DNA of 64,000 bases, from contig NZ_CP018153.1 in the NCBI RefSeq assembly GCF_001889005.1, positions 452,001 through 516,000 of the forward strand, written 5' to 3'. The translations under genes were made by a program, and so were the position numbers. How positions within the stretch are numbered: position 1 is the first letter of the stretch; every line of letters begins with the position of its first letter. The DNA is from Christiangramia salexigens. Lineage in GTDB: Bacteria > Bacteroidota > Bacteroidia > Flavobacteriales > Flavobacteriaceae. Below, piece after piece: positions 50,374 to 59,501 of this stretch. The notes under the pieces are model-generated. The model searched no databases. It was given only the letters and a program-made list of their open reading frames with translations, and was not told the origin of the DNA.

Positions 50374-51501
50374 ATGAAGAAGGAAAAGAATGCAATGAGG
50401 GGATTCGTATTTCGGAAATATGACGAACCGCATAAATCTCCATTTGATAAATTATTTGAGATTTTCAAAGAAATAATTACCCATACGTCTGGGGATCTTG
50501 ATGAAGCACTGGATTGGCTCCAACAATTGGATAATGAATACAAGCTAACAGACGAAAGTTATAGTCTTGATGATTTTGTAGAAGACTTGAAGAAGAAAGG
50601 TTATATCAGGGAAGAAATCGATCAGAAAGGAAGTGGAGGGATGTCCATAACCACCAAGACCGAAAGAGCGATCAGGCAACAGGCTCTTGAACAGATTTTT
50701 GGTAAACTTAAAAAAGGTTCTTCTGGAAACCACCGGACAAATCAAATAGGACGGGGAGATGAGCATACAGGAGATTTTAGATCCTATCAGTTTGGAGATT
50801 CTCTAAGCCGGATATCTATGACCGAAAGTTTAAAAAATGCCCAGATAAATCATGGAATTGGAGAATTTAATATGTCTGAGGATGATCTGGTTGTTGAAGA
50901 AACGCATCATAAATCTCAAATGAGTACGGTGCTGATGATAGATATTAGTCATAGCATGATCTTATATGGAGAGGATAGGATTACCCCGGCTAAAAAAGTA
51001 GCGATGGCTTTATCTGAATTAATTACCACCCGTTATCCAAAGGATACTTTGGATATTCTGGTTTTTGGTAATGATGCCTGGCCTATCTCTATTGCTGAAC
51101 TTCCTTATCTGAAGGTTGGGCCATACCATACCAATACCGTAGCCGGTTTGGAGCTCGCATTGGATCTTTTAAGGCGAAAGAGAAATACCAATAAACAGAT
51201 CTTTATGATCACAGACGGTAAGCCCAGCTGTATAAGAGAAAGGGATGGAAGCTATTATAAGAATAGTATGGGATTAGACCCTTACGTAGTAGATAAATGT
51301 TATAATATGGCCAGACAAGCCAGAAAGTTGCGTATACCTATCACGACCTTCATGATCGCCCAGGATCCATACTTAACCAGATTTGTTCAGGAATTTACAG
51401 AGGCAAATCAGGGAAAGGCTTTCTATACCGGATTAAAAGGACTGGGAGAAATGATATTTGAGGATTATGAAATAAACCGAAAGAAAAGAATTAGAGGATA
51501 A
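50374..51501 (+). CDS. VWA-domain protein, partner of a MoxR-like ATPase
   Basis: The product (375 aa from the ATG at 50374) has an unassigned helical N-terminal half (FVFRKYDEPHKSPFDKLFEIFKEIITHTSG) and a C-terminal von Willebrand A domain with an intact MIDAS: DISHSMIL (D-x-S-x-S), then a Thr in NTVAG and Asp in MITDGKPS. The central DEHTGDFRSYQFGD segment is family-typical. It has no signal or membrane helix. The next gene is a MoxR/BchI-like AAA+ ATPase 4 bases away, the common pairing in which the ATPase and VWA protein act together as a chaperone or metal-insertion machine. The start may instead be the ATG at 50395 (MRGFVFRK), which begins the conserved part. Confidence 0.85.
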   Translation: MKKEKNAMRGFVFRKYDEPHKSPFDKLFEIFKEIITHTSGDLDEALDWLQQLDNEYKLTDESYSLDDFVEDLKKKGYIREEIDQKGSGGMSITTKTERAIRQQALEQIFGKLKKGSSGNHRTNQIGRGDEHTGDFRSYQFGDSLSRISMTESLKNAQINHGIGEFNMSEDDLVVEETHHKSQMSTVLMIDISHSMILYGEDRITPAKKVAMALSELITTRYPKDTLDILVFGNDAWPISIAELPYLKVGPYHTNTVAGLELALDLLRRKRNTNKQIFMITDGKPSCIRERDGSYYKNSMGLDPYVVDKCYNMARQARKLRIPITTFMIAQDPYLTRFVQEFTEANQGKAFYTGLKGLGEMIFEDYEINRKKRIRG

Positions 51502-51505
51502 GAAT

Positions 51506-52975
51506 ATGACTATGAATAAGGAAAATATAAATACTCTTGGCGACTTGAAAAAGTCTGGATATAAGAGCAGAAGTATTAAAGATGAGCTTCGCGGAAATTT
51601 AAAGGAAAAGATAAAACAGAATGAAGTGCCATTTGAAGGGATTCACGGTTATGAAAATACGGTTATTCCAGAATTGGAAAGAGCTATTCTCTCAAGGCAT
51701 AATATTAATTTATTAGGATTAAGAGGTCAGGCGAAGACCAGACTGGCCAGATTAATGGTTAAACTGCTGGATGAATGGATCCCGGTTGTGGAGGGTTCGG
51801 AGATAAATGATGATCCGTTAAAGCCTATTAGCAGGTATGCAAAAGATCTTATCCAAGAAAAAGCTGATGATACTCCAATAGCCTGGTTGCACCGTGAGGA
51901 GCGATTCTTTGAAAAGTTAGCAACACCAGATGTTACTGTGGCAGATTTGATTGGAGACGTAGACCCGATCAAAGCAGCGAACCTTAGGTTAAGCTATGCA
52001 GATGACCGGGTAATTCATTTTGGAATGATCCCTAGAGCAAACCGAAGCATTTTTGTGATCAATGAATTGCCAGATTTACAAGCCCGAATTCAGGTGGCCT
52101 TATTCAATATATTACAGGAAGGAGATATTCAGATTCGAGGATTCAAATTGCGACTACCGCTAGATATGCAATTTGTATTTACAGCGAACCCGGAAGATTA
52201 TACAAATCGAGGTAGTATTGTAACACCACTGAAAGATAGGATAGGATCACAAATTCTAACCCATTACCCTGAAAGTAGAGAGATAGCTAAAATGATTACA
52301 TCTCAGGAAGCTGTTTTAGATGAGCATCAGCGTAATTTTGTAAAGGTGCCTGAAATTGCCCGGGACTTACTTGAACAGATCAGTTTTGAAGCAAGAGATA
52401 GTGAGTTTATAGACCATAAAAGTGGGGTAAGTGCACGTATGAGCATAACGGCTTTCGAAAACCTGTTGAGTACTGCAGAAAGAAGAGCTATAAAGAATGG
52501 TGAAGACCAAACGCATCTTAGGTTTGGCGATTTTCTGGGTGTTATCCCAAGTATAACCGGGAAAGTGGAACTGGTTTATGAAGGTGAGCAGGAAGGCGCG
52601 GCATTTGTGGCTCAGCAATTAATTGGTGATGCCGTAAAAACCATGTTTTCCGACTATTTCCCCAAGATCGAAAAATTAACGAAACCCGATGAAACAACAC
52701 CTTATGACGATCTTGTTGAATGGTTTTTTGAGAACAGCGGATTTGAACTTCCTGATGAATTAACGGATGCTGAGTATAAAGAAAAATTGAATTCTATAGA
52801 ACCTTTAAATAAACTCATTGAAAAATATCAACCGGGCATCAACAAAGAGGATACATATTTTCTGAAGGAGTTTTTGCTTTGGGGCTTAGTAGAATACAAA
52901 AAACTAAGCAAACAACGGTTCTCTAAAGGCCTACAATTTAAAGACCTATATGGAAGTTACATCAGTGGTCTCTAA
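51506..52975 (+). CDS. MoxR/BchI-like AAA+ ATPase
   Basis: The product (489 aa) is an AAA+ protein related to magnesium chelatase subunit I. Walker A is GLRGQAKTRL at 71-80, Walker B/sensor segment is FVINELPDLQARIQVALFNILQEG, and QFVFTANPEDYTNRG gives sensor 1 with the arginine-finger region PLKDRIGSQ. The C-terminal third is helical and not assigned. Substrates of the pair with the upstream VWA protein are not known in Bacteroidota. It is the last gene before a strong terminator at 52997-53030. Confidence 0.9.
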   Translation: MTMNKENINTLGDLKKSGYKSRSIKDELRGNLKEKIKQNEVPFEGIHGYENTVIPELERAILSRHNINLLGLRGQAKTRLARLMVKLLDEWIPVVEGSEINDDPLKPISRYAKDLIQEKADDTPIAWLHREERFFEKLATPDVTVADLIGDVDPIKAANLRLSYADDRVIHFGMIPRANRSIFVINELPDLQARIQVALFNILQEGDIQIRGFKLRLPLDMQFVFTANPEDYTNRGSIVTPLKDRIGSQILTHYPESREIAKMITSQEAVLDEHQRNFVKVPEIARDLLEQISFEARDSEFIDHKSGVSARMSITAFENLLSTAERRAIKNGEDQTHLRFGDFLGVIPSITGKVELVYEGEQEGAAFVAQQLIGDAVKTMFSDYFPKIEKLTKPDETTPYDDLVEWFFENSGFELPDELTDAEYKEKLNSIEPLNKLIEKYQPGINKEDTYFLKEFLLWGLVEYKKLSKQRFSKGLQFKDLYGSYISGL

Positions 52976-52996
52976 GCCAATTTAAAATTTCATAAT

Positions 52997-53030
52997 AAAA
53001 AGCCCTTTAAATTATTTTATTGGGCTTTTT
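52997..53030 (+). terminator. Rho-independent-type terminator after the MoxR/VWA pair
   Basis: AAAAAGCCC (52997-53005) and GGGCTTTTT (53022-53030) form a nine-base stem with a 16-base AT-rich loop, followed by further T. It begins 21 bases after the stop codon. Confidence 0.8.
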
Positions 53031-53178
53031 TATTTAATAAACTATTAATGTGATAATTATACTTATGAATTTACTGAAAAGTTTTCCCAGTAAATTTATT
53101 TAAATACCTTTAAACAAGTTTAGAAGTATAAATACCTTGAATAAGCAAATCAACAATATCGAAAATCTAACAGGAGCA

Positions 53179-53250
53179 ATGATGCTTCCTGCCGGTATTA
53201 TTGCTATTATCATTACAGGTATGACCCCCTTTGGGGTTCTATATATATAA
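53179..53250 (+). CDS. Putative thr operon leader peptide rich in Ile, Thr and Met
   Basis: A 23-codon frame upstream of thrA from ATG 53179 (or 53182) to TAA. The peptide MMLPAGIIAIIITGMTPFGV has five Ile, two Thr and a Met within ten residues (IIAIIITGMT), all end products of the homoserine branch that thrABC feeds. AGGAG at 53172-53176 precedes it. A TTG at 53137 would extend it in frame by 14 codons. This codon pattern is what thrL-type attenuators use to sense charged tRNA. The frame lies 59 bases before thrA. No protein family applies. Confidence 0.5.
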   Translation: MMLPAGIIAIIITGMTPFGVLYI

Positions 53251-53268
53251 CTTTCCGTCCGTACCTGT
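53215..53268 (+). promoter_or_regulatory. Possible attenuator structure of the thr operon
   Basis: Two nested pairings overlap the end of the leader frame: ACCCC (53224-53228) with GGGGT (53233-53237) around a CTTT loop, and ACAGGTA (53215-53221) with TACCTGT (53262-53268). The outer arm begins on the first Thr codon of the leader. The nearest T-run is about 18 bases later, so a classical terminator is not clear; alternative folding or control of start-site access is also possible. Confidence 0.35.
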
Positions 53269-53309
53269 ATAATTTCATTTCTTATTAATTTTTTTAAATA
53301 ATTTCAGTT

Positions 53310-55760
53310 ATGTATATCCTGAAATTTGGCGGTTCATCTCTCGCCTCACCAGACCGAATAAAACTAGTTGCAAAAACAATAAAAAAACATCTTGAAGAAG
53401 ATTCAGTGATCTCTGTTTTCTCTGCATTTGGAGGCGTTACCAACGACTTACTTTTAATGGCAGAACTAGCTGCAAAGGAAGATCTTAATTACAAAGAAAT
53501 TCTAGAACGTAACGAGCAAAGGCATTTGGATGCAATTAAGGAATTGATTCCTGTAACCGCTCAAAGCAGCATTCTCAGTAATGTTAAAAGTCAATTCAAT
53601 AGATTGGAAACACTTTATGAAGGTGTATATCTGTTAAATGAACTTTCAGATAAGACCAGACATGTTATTTCCGGTTTTGGGGAACTATTGAGTTCTCTCA
53701 TTATTGCAGAATACTTTAAAAGTATCAAAATTGATAGCAAATTTGTAGATTCAAGGGAACTTATTGTTTGCAAAAATCAAAATGAGAAAGTTCAGGTAAA
53801 CTATGCGAAGACCAATGCAAATTTGCATTCTTTCTTTGAAAAAAATAAAGCCGATCTGTTTATTGTTCCAGGATTTGTCGCAAAAAATGACCTTGGGGTT
53901 CCAAGTACTCTGGGGCGTGGAGGTTCAGATTTTACTGCGGCAATTATAGCCGGAGCACTGGATGTGAAAAGGGTATTTATATATACCGATGTAAACGGTA
54001 TGTTCACTGCCAATCCAAACCTTGTGCCTCATGCTTATTCCTTAAAAGATATTTCCTATGAAGAAGCGATGGAATTGTCTCATTTTGGAGCTAAGGTCTT
54101 ATATCCACCTACACTTCAGCCTTTGCTGGATAAGAATATAGAGATTCATATTAAGAATACATTTCAACCGGAAGAAGCCGGCACCGTTATTTCAAAATCC
54201 AGTAAAAAGAATTTTAGATGGGTTACCGGTATTACCCATATAGACTCGATAAAGCTGCTGAATATTGAGGGTAGCGGTATGGTTGGTATTCCTGGTTTTT
54301 CCAAGAGGTTTTTCGAGATATTATTTCAGGAGAATATCAATGTGGTACTCATTACTCAGGCTTCTTCAGAACATAGTATTTGTATCGCGGTGAAAGCCGA
54401 TGAAGCTGAACAGGCTAAGGAAGCACTGGATGAGGCCTTTGAAATGGAAATTAGTCTTAAAAAGATCAAACCAGTAGAAATTGAATCAAATGTTGCTATC
54501 ATAGCTCTCGTAGGAGACCGAATGAAGAGTCATCATGGCCTTAGCGGAAAAATGTTTAGCGCATTGGGTAATAATAATATAAATATCAGAGCAATTGCCC
54601 AGGGTTCTTCTGAACGTAATATTTCTGCGGTAATTTCCAAAAAGGATGTTACTAAAGCTTTGAATACGCTGCATGAGCAATTTTTTGAAGTACCTTCAAA
54701 AGAGATCAATCTCTTCATTACCGGTGTAGGGAATGTCGGAAGCAAATTGTTAGCTCAATTAAAAAAGCAGGAGAATTATCTTCTTGATAAATTGAGATTG
54801 AAAATAAGGGTTCTTGGGTTGTCAAATTCAAGAAAAATGCTCTTTGATCAGGATGGAATAGATCTGAATAAGTGGGGAGATTTGCTGAAAAAAAATGGAG
54901 AAACCGCTAGTAAGGAAGAGTTCTTTAAAAATGTAAAGAAATTTAATCTTAGAAATTGCATTTTCGTAGATAATACCGCAAGTCCTGAAATTTCAGGTTG
55001 GTATAAACATTACCTGGGTAATTCGATTTCTGTAGTTACATGTAATAAGATCGCCTGTGCAGATGATTTTGAAAACTATCAAAACCTTCAGGATCTAGCT
55101 CGAGAATATGGCGCATCATTCCTTTATGAAACCAATGTAGGAGCAGGGTTGCCTATTATAGACACCTTGCAGAATCTGGTTGCTTCTGGAGATAGAATTA
55201 ATAAGATTCAGGCAGTATTATCTGGCAGTCTAAACTTTGTTTTTAATAATTATGATGCATCCGAACCTTTCTATAAGATCGTTGAAAAAGCAATGGAAGA
55301 AGGTTATACAGAGCCGGATCCTAAGATCGACCTGAGTGGGGTGGATGTTGCGCGTAAGATCTTAATTCTTGCCCGTGAAAGTGGGCTTCGTCTTGAACTC
55401 GATGATATTGAACGGGATGATTTTCTTTCAGAAGAGAGCCTTAATTCCGAATCTAATGAAAAGTTCTTTGAACTATTAGAGCGCGATGAATCTGATTTTA
55501 AGAAAATTTACGAAAGCGCCGTAAGCAAGAATTCTGAATTGAAATATGTCGCCCAACTGGAAGATGGAAAAGCAAAAGTAGGTCTACAGGAAGTAGGTGC
55601 TACACATCCATTTGCAAACTTGAGTGGGAGTGATAACATCGTTTTGTTCTTTACAGATCGCTATCCTGAACAACCTCTAATCGTTAAGGGAGCCGGAGCC
55701 GGAGCAGAGGTTACAGCATCAGGAATATTCGCAGATATCATAAGAATAGGTAAAAAATAG
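53310..55760 (+). CDS. thrA: Bifunctional aspartate kinase/homoserine dehydrogenase
   Basis: The product (816 aa) joins two enzymes of the aspartate pathway. Residues 1-290 are aspartate kinase (LKFGGSSLASPDRIKL, FVPG-like FIVPGFVAKN, LGRGGSDFTAA). Two ACT domains for allosteric control lie at about 310-460 (ITHIDSIKLLNIEGSGMVG and VAIIALVGDRMKSHHG). Homoserine dehydrogenase follows from 468 (LFITGVGNVGSKLL) with VVTCNKIACA, AVLSGSLNFVF and the EPDPKIDLSGVDVARK motif. Length and domain order equal E. coli ThrA. It opens a thrA-thrB-thrC operon and has a leader region that may sense Thr/Ile supply. Confidence 0.97.
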   Translation: MYILKFGGSSLASPDRIKLVAKTIKKHLEEDSVISVFSAFGGVTNDLLLMAELAAKEDLNYKEILERNEQRHLDAIKELIPVTAQSSILSNVKSQFNRLETLYEGVYLLNELSDKTRHVISGFGELLSSLIIAEYFKSIKIDSKFVDSRELIVCKNQNEKVQVNYAKTNANLHSFFEKNKADLFIVPGFVAKNDLGVPSTLGRGGSDFTAAIIAGALDVKRVFIYTDVNGMFTANPNLVPHAYSLKDISYEEAMELSHFGAKVLYPPTLQPLLDKNIEIHIKNTFQPEEAGTVISKSSKKNFRWVTGITHIDSIKLLNIEGSGMVGIPGFSKRFFEILFQENINVVLITQASSEHSICIAVKADEAEQAKEALDEAFEMEISLKKIKPVEIESNVAIIALVGDRMKSHHGLSGKMFSALGNNNINIRAIAQGSSERNISAVISKKDVTKALNTLHEQFFEVPSKEINLFITGVGNVGSKLLAQLKKQENYLLDKLRLKIRVLGLSNSRKMLFDQDGIDLNKWGDLLKKNGETASKEEFFKNVKKFNLRNCIFVDNTASPEISGWYKHYLGNSISVVTCNKIACADDFENYQNLQDLAREYGASFLYETNVGAGLPIIDTLQNLVASGDRINKIQAVLSGSLNFVFNNYDASEPFYKIVEKAMEEGYTEPDPKIDLSGVDVARKILILARESGLRLELDDIERDDFLSEESLNSESNEKFFELLERDESDFKKIYESAVSKNSELKYVAQLEDGKAKVGLQEVGATHPFANLSGSDNIVLFFTDRYPEQPLIVKGAGAGAEVTASGIFADIIRIGKK

Positions 55761-55762
55761 AA

Positions 55763-56683
55763 ATGGAAGAAATTAAAATTTTTGCACCAGCAACGGTTGC
55801 TAATCTTTCGTGTGGTTTTGATGTACTTGGATGTTGTTTGGATAATGTAGGAGACGAAATGATCGTATCCAAAAACGATCTTAATGAGGTTAGAATTACT
55901 AAAGTAACCGGTCAGGATCTGCCACTTGAAACTAAGGAAAATGTTGCGGGTGTAGCTGCTATTGCACTATTAAAGCATCAAAATTCTCAACAGGGCTTCG
56001 ATATTGAAATTCATAAAAAGATCAAACCTGGAAGTGGTATTGGCAGTAGTGCGGCCAGCTCTGCCGGCGCCGTCTATGCCATCAATAAACTCCTGGGAGA
56101 ACCTTATTCAGCTAACGAACTTATAGCATTCGCAATGGAAGGTGAAGTTCTGGCAAGTGGGAATGCACATGCAGATAATGTTGCACCGGCGCTTCTTGGA
56201 GGTTTCAGTCTGGTTAGAAGTTACGACCCTTTGGAGGTGATCAGCTTACCTGTTCCCTCAGAGTTGAGGCTAGTGATCCTTCATCCACGAATCGAAATCA
56301 AGACCAGGGATTCGAGATCAATAATTAAACAGGAGGTTAGTCTTAAAAAGGCTATTCACCAGTGGGGAAATTTAGGGGCTTTTGTAAGCTCTCTGTATAC
56401 TGATAATTACGAATTATTAGGACGGAGTTTGAAAGATGAAATCGTTGAGCCGGTGAGGTCTATTCTTATACCTTATTTCAGTGAAATGGATTCGCTGGCA
56501 AGATCAAATGGAGCCCTTGGTTTTGGGATTTCGGGATCAGGACCTTCGGTCTATGCAATGTGCAGGGGAAATGAAAATGCGGAAAAAGTAAAAGAAGCTT
56601 TTCAAAATTTCTATGAAAAAAAAGATATAGGGTTTGAGCTTCACCTTTCAGGTATTAACAAAAAAGGAGTAAAAGTATTATGA
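55763..56683 (+). CDS. thrB: Homoserine kinase
   Basis: The product (306 aa) is a GHMP kinase that phosphorylates homoserine with ATP. The phosphate loop PGSGIGSSAASSAGAV lies near residue 89, the N-terminal IFAPATVANLSCGFDVLG is a marked ThrB signature, and GFGISGSGPSVYAM is the third GHMP motif. It begins 2 bases after the thrA stop and overlaps thrC by 4 bases (ATGA), so the three are probably translated in concert. Confidence 0.97.
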   Translation: MEEIKIFAPATVANLSCGFDVLGCCLDNVGDEMIVSKNDLNEVRITKVTGQDLPLETKENVAGVAAIALLKHQNSQQGFDIEIHKKIKPGSGIGSSAASSAGAVYAINKLLGEPYSANELIAFAMEGEVLASGNAHADNVAPALLGGFSLVRSYDPLEVISLPVPSELRLVILHPRIEIKTRDSRSIIKQEVSLKKAIHQWGNLGAFVSSLYTDNYELLGRSLKDEIVEPVRSILIPYFSEMDSLARSNGALGFGISGSGPSVYAMCRGNENAEKVKEAFQNFYEKKDIGFELHLSGINKKGVKVL

Positions 56684-57978
56684 GATATTTTAGCCTGAAC
56701 AACAGAGAACATACCAGTAATTTTGAAGATGCGGTAGTTCGCGGAATAGCTCCGGATAAGGGTCTTTATTTTCCGGAGAAAGTGATAAAACTTTCTGAGG
56801 ATTTTATAAAAGAAATACCACAACTGGATCAAACCGAAATCGCTTATAAAGTGATCAAGAATTATATAGGTGATGAAATCCCAGATCTAGAATTAAAAGC
56901 TATTATCACCAAAACACTGGATTTTGAGTTTCCGGTCGTAGAGGTTAAGGATAATGTAGGAAGTCTTGAACTATTCCATGGACCAACGCTGGCATTTAAA
57001 GATGTTGGTGCGAGGTTTATGGCAGGTTGCCTGGGTTACTTTATAAAAAAAGGAAACCTTGGTAATGTCACAGTTTTAGTGGCCACTTCAGGTGATACCG
57101 GTGGTGCAGTTGCGAACGGTTTTTTAGGAGTAGAAGGAATAGATGTTGTGATCCTTTATCCTAAGGGAAAAGTGAGTGAAATTCAGGAAAAACAGCTTAC
57201 AACCTTAGGTGAAAATATTAAAGCGCTCGAAGTGGATGGTACTTTCGATGAGTGCCAGGCGATGGTTAAACAGGCTTTTCTGGATAGTGAAATTCAGAAT
57301 AAAAGGAAACTTACCTCTGCAAACTCCATTAATCTGGCACGTTGGTTACCACAAATGATTTACTATTTCATCGCGTATAAACAACTTGCCAAAAAAAATA
57401 AAAAACTGGCTTTCTCAGTGCCTAGCGGCAACTTTGGAAATATTTGTGCCGGCTTACTCGCGCGTGAAATGGGACTGCCTATAGATCATTTTATTGCGTC
57501 CAATAATGCGAATGATACGGTTGTAAATTATTTAAAGACCGAAAAATATGAATCTAAACCGAGTGTACAGACCATCTCCAATGCGATGGATGTAGGTGAT
57601 CCAAGCAATTTTGTGCGCATAATTGAATTGTTCAATAATGAATTTTCGAGTTTAAGAAAAGAACTTTCAGCCTATAGCTATGATGATGATCAGACAAAAG
57701 AGGCCATGAGAAGCATTTTTAAGGAAACTGGTTATGTTATGGACCCTCATGGTGCCGTGGGCTATCTGGGTTTAAAGGAATTTCTGAAAACCAGAAAGGA
57801 TTATTATGGCGTCTTCCTAGAAACGGCACATCCTGTAAAATTCCTGGATACTGTAGAAAATGAAATCGATCAAAAGATCAAAATCCCAGCACAGATCAGA
57901 AGTCTGATGGATAAGCAAAAAGAATCCCTTCAGATCTCTACCTATAATGACCTGAAGGGATATTTACTTGGTAATTAA
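56680..57978 (+). CDS. thrC: Threonine synthase
   Basis: The product (432 aa) is a PLP enzyme that converts phosphohomoserine to threonine. The cofactor lysine is K107 in HGPTLAFKDVGARFM, and VLVATSGDTGGAVANGF and FSVPSGNFGNICAGLLA give the phosphate-binding and substrate loops. The N-terminal MRYFSLNNREHTSNFEDAVV is normal for the E. coli/yeast-type branch. It closes the operon, 2 bases before the end of a convergent gene; no terminator hairpin fits in between. Confidence 0.97.
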   Translation: MRYFSLNNREHTSNFEDAVVRGIAPDKGLYFPEKVIKLSEDFIKEIPQLDQTEIAYKVIKNYIGDEIPDLELKAIITKTLDFEFPVVEVKDNVGSLELFHGPTLAFKDVGARFMAGCLGYFIKKGNLGNVTVLVATSGDTGGAVANGFLGVEGIDVVILYPKGKVSEIQEKQLTTLGENIKALEVDGTFDECQAMVKQAFLDSEIQNKRKLTSANSINLARWLPQMIYYFIAYKQLAKKNKKLAFSVPSGNFGNICAGLLAREMGLPIDHFIASNNANDTVVNYLKTEKYESKPSVQTISNAMDVGDPSNFVRIIELFNNEFSSLRKELSAYSYDDDQTKEAMRSIFKETGYVMDPHGAVGYLGLKEFLKTRKDYYGVFLETAHPVKFLDTVENEIDQKIKIPAQIRSLMDKQKESLQISTYNDLKGYLLGN

Positions 57979-57980
57979 AT

Positions 57981-59471
57981 TTAATATTTTGCAGGAGCAC
58001 CTTCGGTTGGCAGACTTTCAATTATGAAATTCCTAAGGTCGTCATTAGCTTTTTCCAGGTCTTCATTTCTAAGATACATCATATGACCGCTTCGGTAAGC
58101 TTTAAAACTGAGGCGGTCTTTCATCTTACCACTTGGATCAAGTTGCCACATAGAGTATTTAGCGTTGAAATATGTCGTAGCTCCATCAAAATATCCAGAC
58201 TGTATCATGACGTCCAGATTAGGATTTTGAGCCATTGCCTGTCTTAAATTTTGCCCTGTATTATTTCCTGAACGATCCCATGGATGTACAGGTCCAAACA
58301 TATAGTATTTAAGGTCTGTTTTGAAATTAAGTTCTTCCCGTAAGTAATAATTGATAGCCGGAGTAAAAGAATGTAACCAGGAGGTCAATTCGGCGTTATA
58401 ATCAGGGCTATCGCCCGATACTTTCGCATCAAGACCTCTATATCTTGAATCCAGCCTACCTACGGTCAAGCCGTCTTTTTCTCTAAGTAATTCTTTCCAG
58501 AAATACTTAAATGGGACTTCCAGATTGTTCTGCAGAATAATATTTTTTGACACTCCTGAATAATAGGACATTTTTTCAGCTACTTCCAGTTTTACCGATT
58601 GTTCAACAAATCCTCCTTTTACTAGAACCGGTAATAATGTATTGATAGTATAGCTTTCTACTTCGGGCAATAGATCTTCAAGGTCTTTACTCTGTAATTC
58701 TGGTGCCAGGGCTTTATGATACCAGGCAGCAGCAGCAAAATAGGGAAGACGGTTTGCAATCTCTACCGGTCCTTCACGATCCAGGCCTATTTCTGTTGGC
58801 GATACCAGAATAACTCCATTTAGATACATCCACTGGCTGTTCTGGAGTTCCAAGGCTAAACCGGATACCCTCGTGGTTCCATAACTTTCACCGATCAAAT
58901 ATTTAGGTGATAACCACCTGTTTTTTCTTGTAACGAATGTATTGATCCATTCTGCCAGATATTTTATATCGGCATTAACTCCAAAAAATTTCTCACGGTC
59001 TATTTCACCTTCAGCATTAGGAATTGGGCGGGAGTAGCCGGTATTAACTGGATTTACATAGACGATGTCTGCAACATCCAGAATAGAATGAGGATTCTCT
59101 TTTATACCATAAGGCTGAACAGGATATCCTTCATCATCTATTTTTAAAACTCTGGGACCGCTATAGGCTATGTGCATCCAAACCGAAGCCGAACCCGGCC
59201 CGCCATTAAAAGAAATTACAAGAGGCCTGTTCTTTTTATCGCTTATTCCATTTTTGGTGTAATAGGTATAAAATAAACTCGCTATAGGTTCTCCTTTTTC
59301 ACCCCATAGTGGCATTGTTCCCGTTTCGGCGGTGTAGTTGATAGATTTACCTTTAATTTTTACTGAGTGCTGCGTGGTTACAGATGTATCTTGTGGAATT
59401 TCTACCTTTTGGGAAAATGAATAATTGAAAAGAAAAAAGACCAGAGCAAAGATTAAAAAGTGGTTTTTCAT
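57981..59471 (-). CDS. Secreted S10-family serine carboxypeptidase-like protein
   Basis: The product (496 aa) has a signal peptide (MKNHFLIFALVFFLFNYSFS) and an alpha/beta-hydrolase fold. The oxyanion segment is VISFNGGPGSASVW, the nucleophile S196 lies in LIGESYGTT, an Asp follows in IQSGYFDGATT and the His in YRSGHMMYLR, giving the S10 catalytic triad. It would be periplasmic or exported and trim C-terminal residues from peptides. The family is common in Bacteroidota. The next gene on this strand (ABC1 kinase-like) starts far upstream and ends 31 bases before it, so they could be cotranscribed without an evident functional link. Confidence 0.92.
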   Translation of the reverse strand: MKNHFLIFALVFFLFNYSFSQKVEIPQDTSVTTQHSVKIKGKSINYTAETGTMPLWGEKGEPIASLFYTYYTKNGISDKKNRPLVISFNGGPGSASVWMHIAYSGPRVLKIDDEGYPVQPYGIKENPHSILDVADIVYVNPVNTGYSRPIPNAEGEIDREKFFGVNADIKYLAEWINTFVTRKNRWLSPKYLIGESYGTTRVSGLALELQNSQWMYLNGVILVSPTEIGLDREGPVEIANRLPYFAAAAWYHKALAPELQSKDLEDLLPEVESYTINTLLPVLVKGGFVEQSVKLEVAEKMSYYSGVSKNIILQNNLEVPFKYFWKELLREKDGLTVGRLDSRYRGLDAKVSGDSPDYNAELTSWLHSFTPAINYYLREELNFKTDLKYYMFGPVHPWDRSGNNTGQNLRQAMAQNPNLDVMIQSGYFDGATTYFNAKYSMWQLDPSGKMKDRLSFKAYRSGHMMYLRNEDLEKANDDLRNFIIESLPTEGAPAKY

Positions 59472-59501
59472 TTTAAGATTTAGATTCTGAAGATTATGGG
59501 A

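Noticed and set aside
53065..53103. Mini frame MNLLKSFPSKFI as thr leader
   Set aside because: It has no Thr and only one Ile, and it lies far from thrA; the frame at 53179 has the expected codons.
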